Shown one piece after another: positions 60,901-64,000 of a stretch of 64,000 bases of DNA. A program made the translations under genes and the position numbers. Every line of letters starts with the position of its first letter. Positions within the stretch are counted from its first letter, which is position 1. Source of the DNA: Thermothielavioides terrestris NRRL 8126 (Eukaryota; Ascomycota; Sordariomycetes; Sordariales; Chaetomiaceae); assembly GCF_000226115.1 (NCBI RefSeq), contig NC_016460.1, positions 4,340,001 through 4,404,000 of the forward strand, read 5' to 3'. The notes under the pieces were generated by a model. The model had not been told where the DNA came from and ran no database searches. It saw only the letters and a list, made by a program, of their open reading frames with translations.

Positions 60901-62511
60901 ATAGATATTCTACTAGACTTAGAAGAACTATATTTCAACTTTAGGCTCTTTTTATTGAATTAGCTACTAGCTAATAGCGATAAGTATTTAGCCAACTTTG
61001 GTTTACTAGCTATTCGTTACTACTAGAAGGATATAGAGTGGAACCCTCTATTATAGGCGGAGTTTAGTTACAACCGTTAATAGTAGAAGGCCCTTTTTAT
61101 AAGTATTCGATCTCGGTTAAACGCTAGCTAAGTAGCTCTCTTTATAGAGATTATAGCTATAGTCGACTTACACTTTGAAATAGCCTATGTTTTTATCTAA
61201 GGCGCTAATGGGACTAGTAAAACCTTTTTATATTGTTGTCTCTCTTCTTTCTTCTATTTGTAAGGGTATATCGTCCTTTACATTGCTTCTTCTAGTATTG
61301 TAGCTCTCTTTCTCGATAGCGGCTATACTTCTTATAGCCATTTTAAGATTCTAATCGACATTATAGACGCTAGTACTTATATAGTCTAGAAGAACACTTA
61401 GTTTACAACTCTTTTACAATATACTAAGCTCATTATCTAGGACAAGGTTCTAATATAGTACTACTATTGCTTTAAAGCTATAGATCGTATATTGTAAAAT
61501 ATTTATAATTGCGATAGCCTATTTAGAGAAGTTCTAGTTATATTAGGGGGGGACTTTATATAAATCTTACCTATTGTTTATAACAGTGATAGATATTATA
61601 TTGTTTAAGCCTATCTATAGAACTCGCCTATTTAGCCTTAGCTATAGGTCTAGAGATTAACGGAGAATATACGAGTATAGGGAACTAATATTAACAACTA
61701 TACTTTTATAAGTTGGTTATAGGATCTAAGTTATAATCTTTACTTCTATAGCTCTGTTGATCTCCTCCCCCCCTTTATACTTTGTTCTATATAAGAGTAG
61801 TTAGTTGATTAGGTCTATCCTATATATTTACTTAAGTACACTACAATGGACTTAACAGTGTTTATAAGCTGAGCGATTCTTTGCTTTTACAACGTGACTA
61901 TAAGTTCTATTAACGTAGCTATTATTTCTTTAGTTCTAGGTTAGAAAACTCGGTATCTCTCTATCAACAAGGTAGAAAACCCTTCTAATAGCAAAGATCT
62001 TAATGCTCCTATATTGTCTCCTAATTTTTTATTTTCCTTAGACTTTGCTTCTATTCTACCTACTATCTTAACCTTAAAGGTTAGAGCCCCTATTCTTTTA
62101 CTTTGAAACCTTAACTCTAGTAGTAGGCTCTATAATGGGACTCGGCTAGTTGTAACTCGGCTTACTTCGTCTATTATTAAAGGGCGAATCTTAATAGGTA
62201 ACTTTGCTAGGCAGTTGTAGATAATTCTAAAGATTAAGTTGAGTTCTTTAAAAGAGGACTTTCCTTATATTATTGTTTATAGGCAGTTTCTAGTTCGCCT
62301 CTGCTTTACAATAACTATTAATAAGTCTTAGAGGTAGTCTTTTTCTTATATTGGTGTCGATTCTTAAGAGCCTATATTTTCTTATAGCTAGTTTTATATA
62401 GCTATATCTTAGGTTATAGATATTTATAATGTTTATATATACTTATTAGATTTAAAAGGGCAAGGCGAGAAGCTTATAAACATTGTATACCCAAAGGTAC
62501 TAATATTATAA
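57943..62511 (+). pseudogene. Helitron RepHel (HUH rolling-circle replicase plus PIF1-type helicase), RIP-inactivated
   Basis: From ATG 57,943 to TAA 62,511 one frame of 1,522 codons can be followed without any frame change. The Rep part shows LFITVTAN-like residues, then NIVSYIFKLKCRAILYKL, then LFSEFIGIVQTIKYQKCRLL. The HUH metal site is at 59,713-59,721 and now reads Tyr-Arg-Tyr, consistent with His codons converted by C-to-T. The helicase part begins with Walker A GANGTSKT (61,201-61,224, from GxxGTGKT), then LILGGDFIQILPIVYNSD-like residues (61,550), then RLTENIRV. The C-terminal part shows RLVVTRLTSSIIKGRIL and an INKS box followed by FSYIGVD. Stops are TAA/TAG, mostly at expected Gln/Trp/Arg sites. 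The enzyme nicks and transfers single-stranded DNA in Helitron transposition; this copy cannot. Confidence 0.9.
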
Positions 62512-62514
62512 TAT

Positions 62515-62785
62515 AGTTGTTAAACGCTATTATGGATTGTTATAGTCGAGGTATACTATATATTAACTAATGCTTTGTATCTATATTAAACGCTATTTCA
62601 AATTCCTATAGTCTAAGTGTATAACACTATTGTAGCTAAGGTATATAATGCTATTCTAGATTCCTATAATCTAGGTGTACAACGCTATTGTAGCCAAGGT
62701 ATATAACGCTATTCTAGATTCCTATATTCTATATATATAACGCTATTCTAGATTCTTATACTCTAGGTATATAATACTTTATACC
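62515..62785 (+). repeat. Minisatellite downstream of the Helitron gene
   Basis: About seven imperfect units of roughly 33-40 bp built on AACGCTATTCTAGATTCCTAT and AACGCTATTGTAGCCAAGG. It lies directly after the RepHel stop. Tandem arrays are frequent near Helitron 3' ends, but whether it belongs to the element is inference. Confidence 0.8.
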
Positions 62786-62821
62786 TATAGCTAGTAAATA
62801 CATTTCTCTCTTTTATAATAT

Positions 62822-64000
62822 ATCCTTTATAGACCTATTAAATAGATTTGTTATAACTTATATTTACTAATTATATCTCCTTCCTTTGTAGTTTGTCCGC
62901 TATAGATATATCAAGTAGGTTAGCTATATCTCTAAGAGCTTCTATAAAGGTCTACTCTTCTTTTATAGACAAGTATAGAAAGAGCTTACAAATAAGCTCG
63001 ATATAGCGGTTAACGCGTTTAACGAGGCTTATAAGTTCGCTATATATAGTATAGCGTCTATCCTCTTTTAGGTAACGCGAGCTATAATAGGTAGGCGTAG
63101 TAAGGTCGTTATTCAACAGGTATATAGCCTTCTCTCTAGCCCTATAACGACTGTTATAGACAAGGGGCGTAAATTCATCTCTTAGAATAGGGTATATAGT
63201 AGAAGCTACTATTATATAGGGAGCGGGCTATAAAAGTATATATAAGTCGTTGAATTGTTAGGAGCTAACGGAAGATAATACGTCTATTGTAGGGCGTAAA
63301 CGCTTAGAGGAGATAACCACTTCGAGCTCTGACTTATACTTCGTAGATATAATATAATACTTATATAGCTTAGGTATCGGCTAAGGGGGGGGTAGAGGGG
63401 GAGAAGGGGGGGTCGAATCCTTTATAATATAGCGCTTATAAAGTGTCTTCGACTCTATTATATATATATTAGCTACAAAGTATATTATAGATATATTAGG
63501 AGGACTATATTTACTACTTCTCTTGAAATAGCTATACCTAATATTGCCTAAGTTATAGTAGTAGCTAGCGTAGTAGCTATTACCTATATTATCTTATAAT
63601 ATAATGTAGTTTATATATAGGCCTAGACCTTTATTATAATGCTTATATTCACTGTTATTAGGATCGTTGCCTATAATTTATATTAGTAGAGATTTAAAGT
63701 TAGTTGTATAGTCGAAGTTAATATTATAATACTTATCTAGGTTATAAGGATCCGTCTATAAGTAGATATTGTAGACCGTCTATAGGTATATTAGCGTTAA
63801 TATCCTATTATTGTTATAGATTGCTATATACTTTAAACTTTAGTAGGTCCTATATATACTTTATAGGCTTAGGAAAGTTTTATATAGCCTCGAGGATAAT
63901 ATCCTTTATAAAGATATTTACTAGGACCTTTATTTCATTACCTTTGTTCCCCTCTCTTTATACTTCTATAGCTATATCTTTAGCTTCATTATCTTCCCTT
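62822..64000 (-). pseudogene. Unrecognised RIP-degraded coding remnant, continuing beyond the window
   Basis: On the minus strand one frame from about 63,420 to 62,822 is largely open for some 190 codons with few TAG/TAA interruptions. Phrases include YKSELEVVISSKRLRPTIDV, RDEFTPLVYNSRYRAREKAI and EALRDIANLLDISIADKL. Upstream (63,375-63,420) it is proline-rich. Towards the window end a similar frame shows NEIKVLVNIFIKDIILEAI. I do not recognise the family. It could be an internal gene of another transposon, oriented opposite to the Helitron. Confidence 0.45.

Larger units (their letters stand above)
57583..62800 (+). mobile_element. Helitron, RIP-degraded (limits approximate)
   Basis: Defined by the RepHel pseudogene inside it. 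The left limit is proposed at TC (57,583) directly after an A, in line with the A|T target rule of Helitrons and with the breakpoint against repeat R copy 1. The right limit is uncertain: no continuation of repeat R was found in the window. A CTAG near 62,791 followed by T is one candidate 3' end, but no clear hairpin precedes it. Confidence 0.6.

Overview
The window reads as filamentous ascomycete DNA, most likely a Sordariomycete and plausibly Sordariales (inference). The reasons are GC-rich genes with short introns (about 50-190 nt, GTRNGT donors, RCTRAC branch sites, CAG/TAG acceptors), fungal-specific families (GT15 mannosyltransferase, CRH transglycosylase, Clr5-ankyrin protein, DUF4604), and a sharply separated AT-rich, TpA-saturated block that carries the signature of repeat-induced point mutation (RIP).

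Positions 1 to about 34,078 are the GC-rich genic half. In order: a partial GT15 mannosyltransferase (-); two inverted TTAA-flanked MITE-like elements; a GPI-anchored CRH/UTR2-type GH16 wall enzyme (-); a polyQ two-repeat Myb protein (-); 8.2 kb without a recognisable gene; a second Myb-like regulator (+) divergent from the first; a dihydroxy-acid dehydratase (+); a possible decayed small gene (-); a Clr5 plus ankyrin protein (-); a DUF4604 protein (+); cytochrome c oxidase subunit 4/COX4 (-); and a TesB-like acyl-CoA thioesterase (-). Exon structures were worked out by hand and each complete CDS closes in frame. The genes do not form one pathway or an obvious secondary-metabolite cluster.

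Positions 34,079-64,000 are a nested transposon graveyard. A repeat here called R occurs at 34,079-34,944 and again at 43,682-57,584. Its second copy is split by a 13-kb Ty3/Gypsy element (Gypsy-2, + strand, about 489-bp LTRs, ATATA target duplication). A 7.7-kb chromodomain Gypsy element (Gypsy-1, - strand, 271-bp LTRs, TCTAG duplication) lies between the two R copies. From about 57.6 kb onward lies a Helitron whose RepHel reading frame can be followed without a frame change for 1,522 codons, with RIP-type stops and HUH histidines turned to tyrosine. Its end is followed by a minisatellite and an unrecognised minus-strand coding remnant.

The most unusual observation is about 3.5 kb of extra coding-like sequence in Gypsy-2 between pol and the 3' LTR. 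It shows motifs of a Ulp1/C48 (SUMO-protease-type) fold: WL-x-G-x-II, then a converted His-Trp, then FDS at the Ulp1-like spacing of 17 residues. The catalytic cysteine is not visible, so this is a candidate captured gene, not a proven one. A stretch between Gypsy-1 and R copy 2 (about 42.83-43.68 kb) has largely escaped RIP and holds a 21-bp coding minisatellite.
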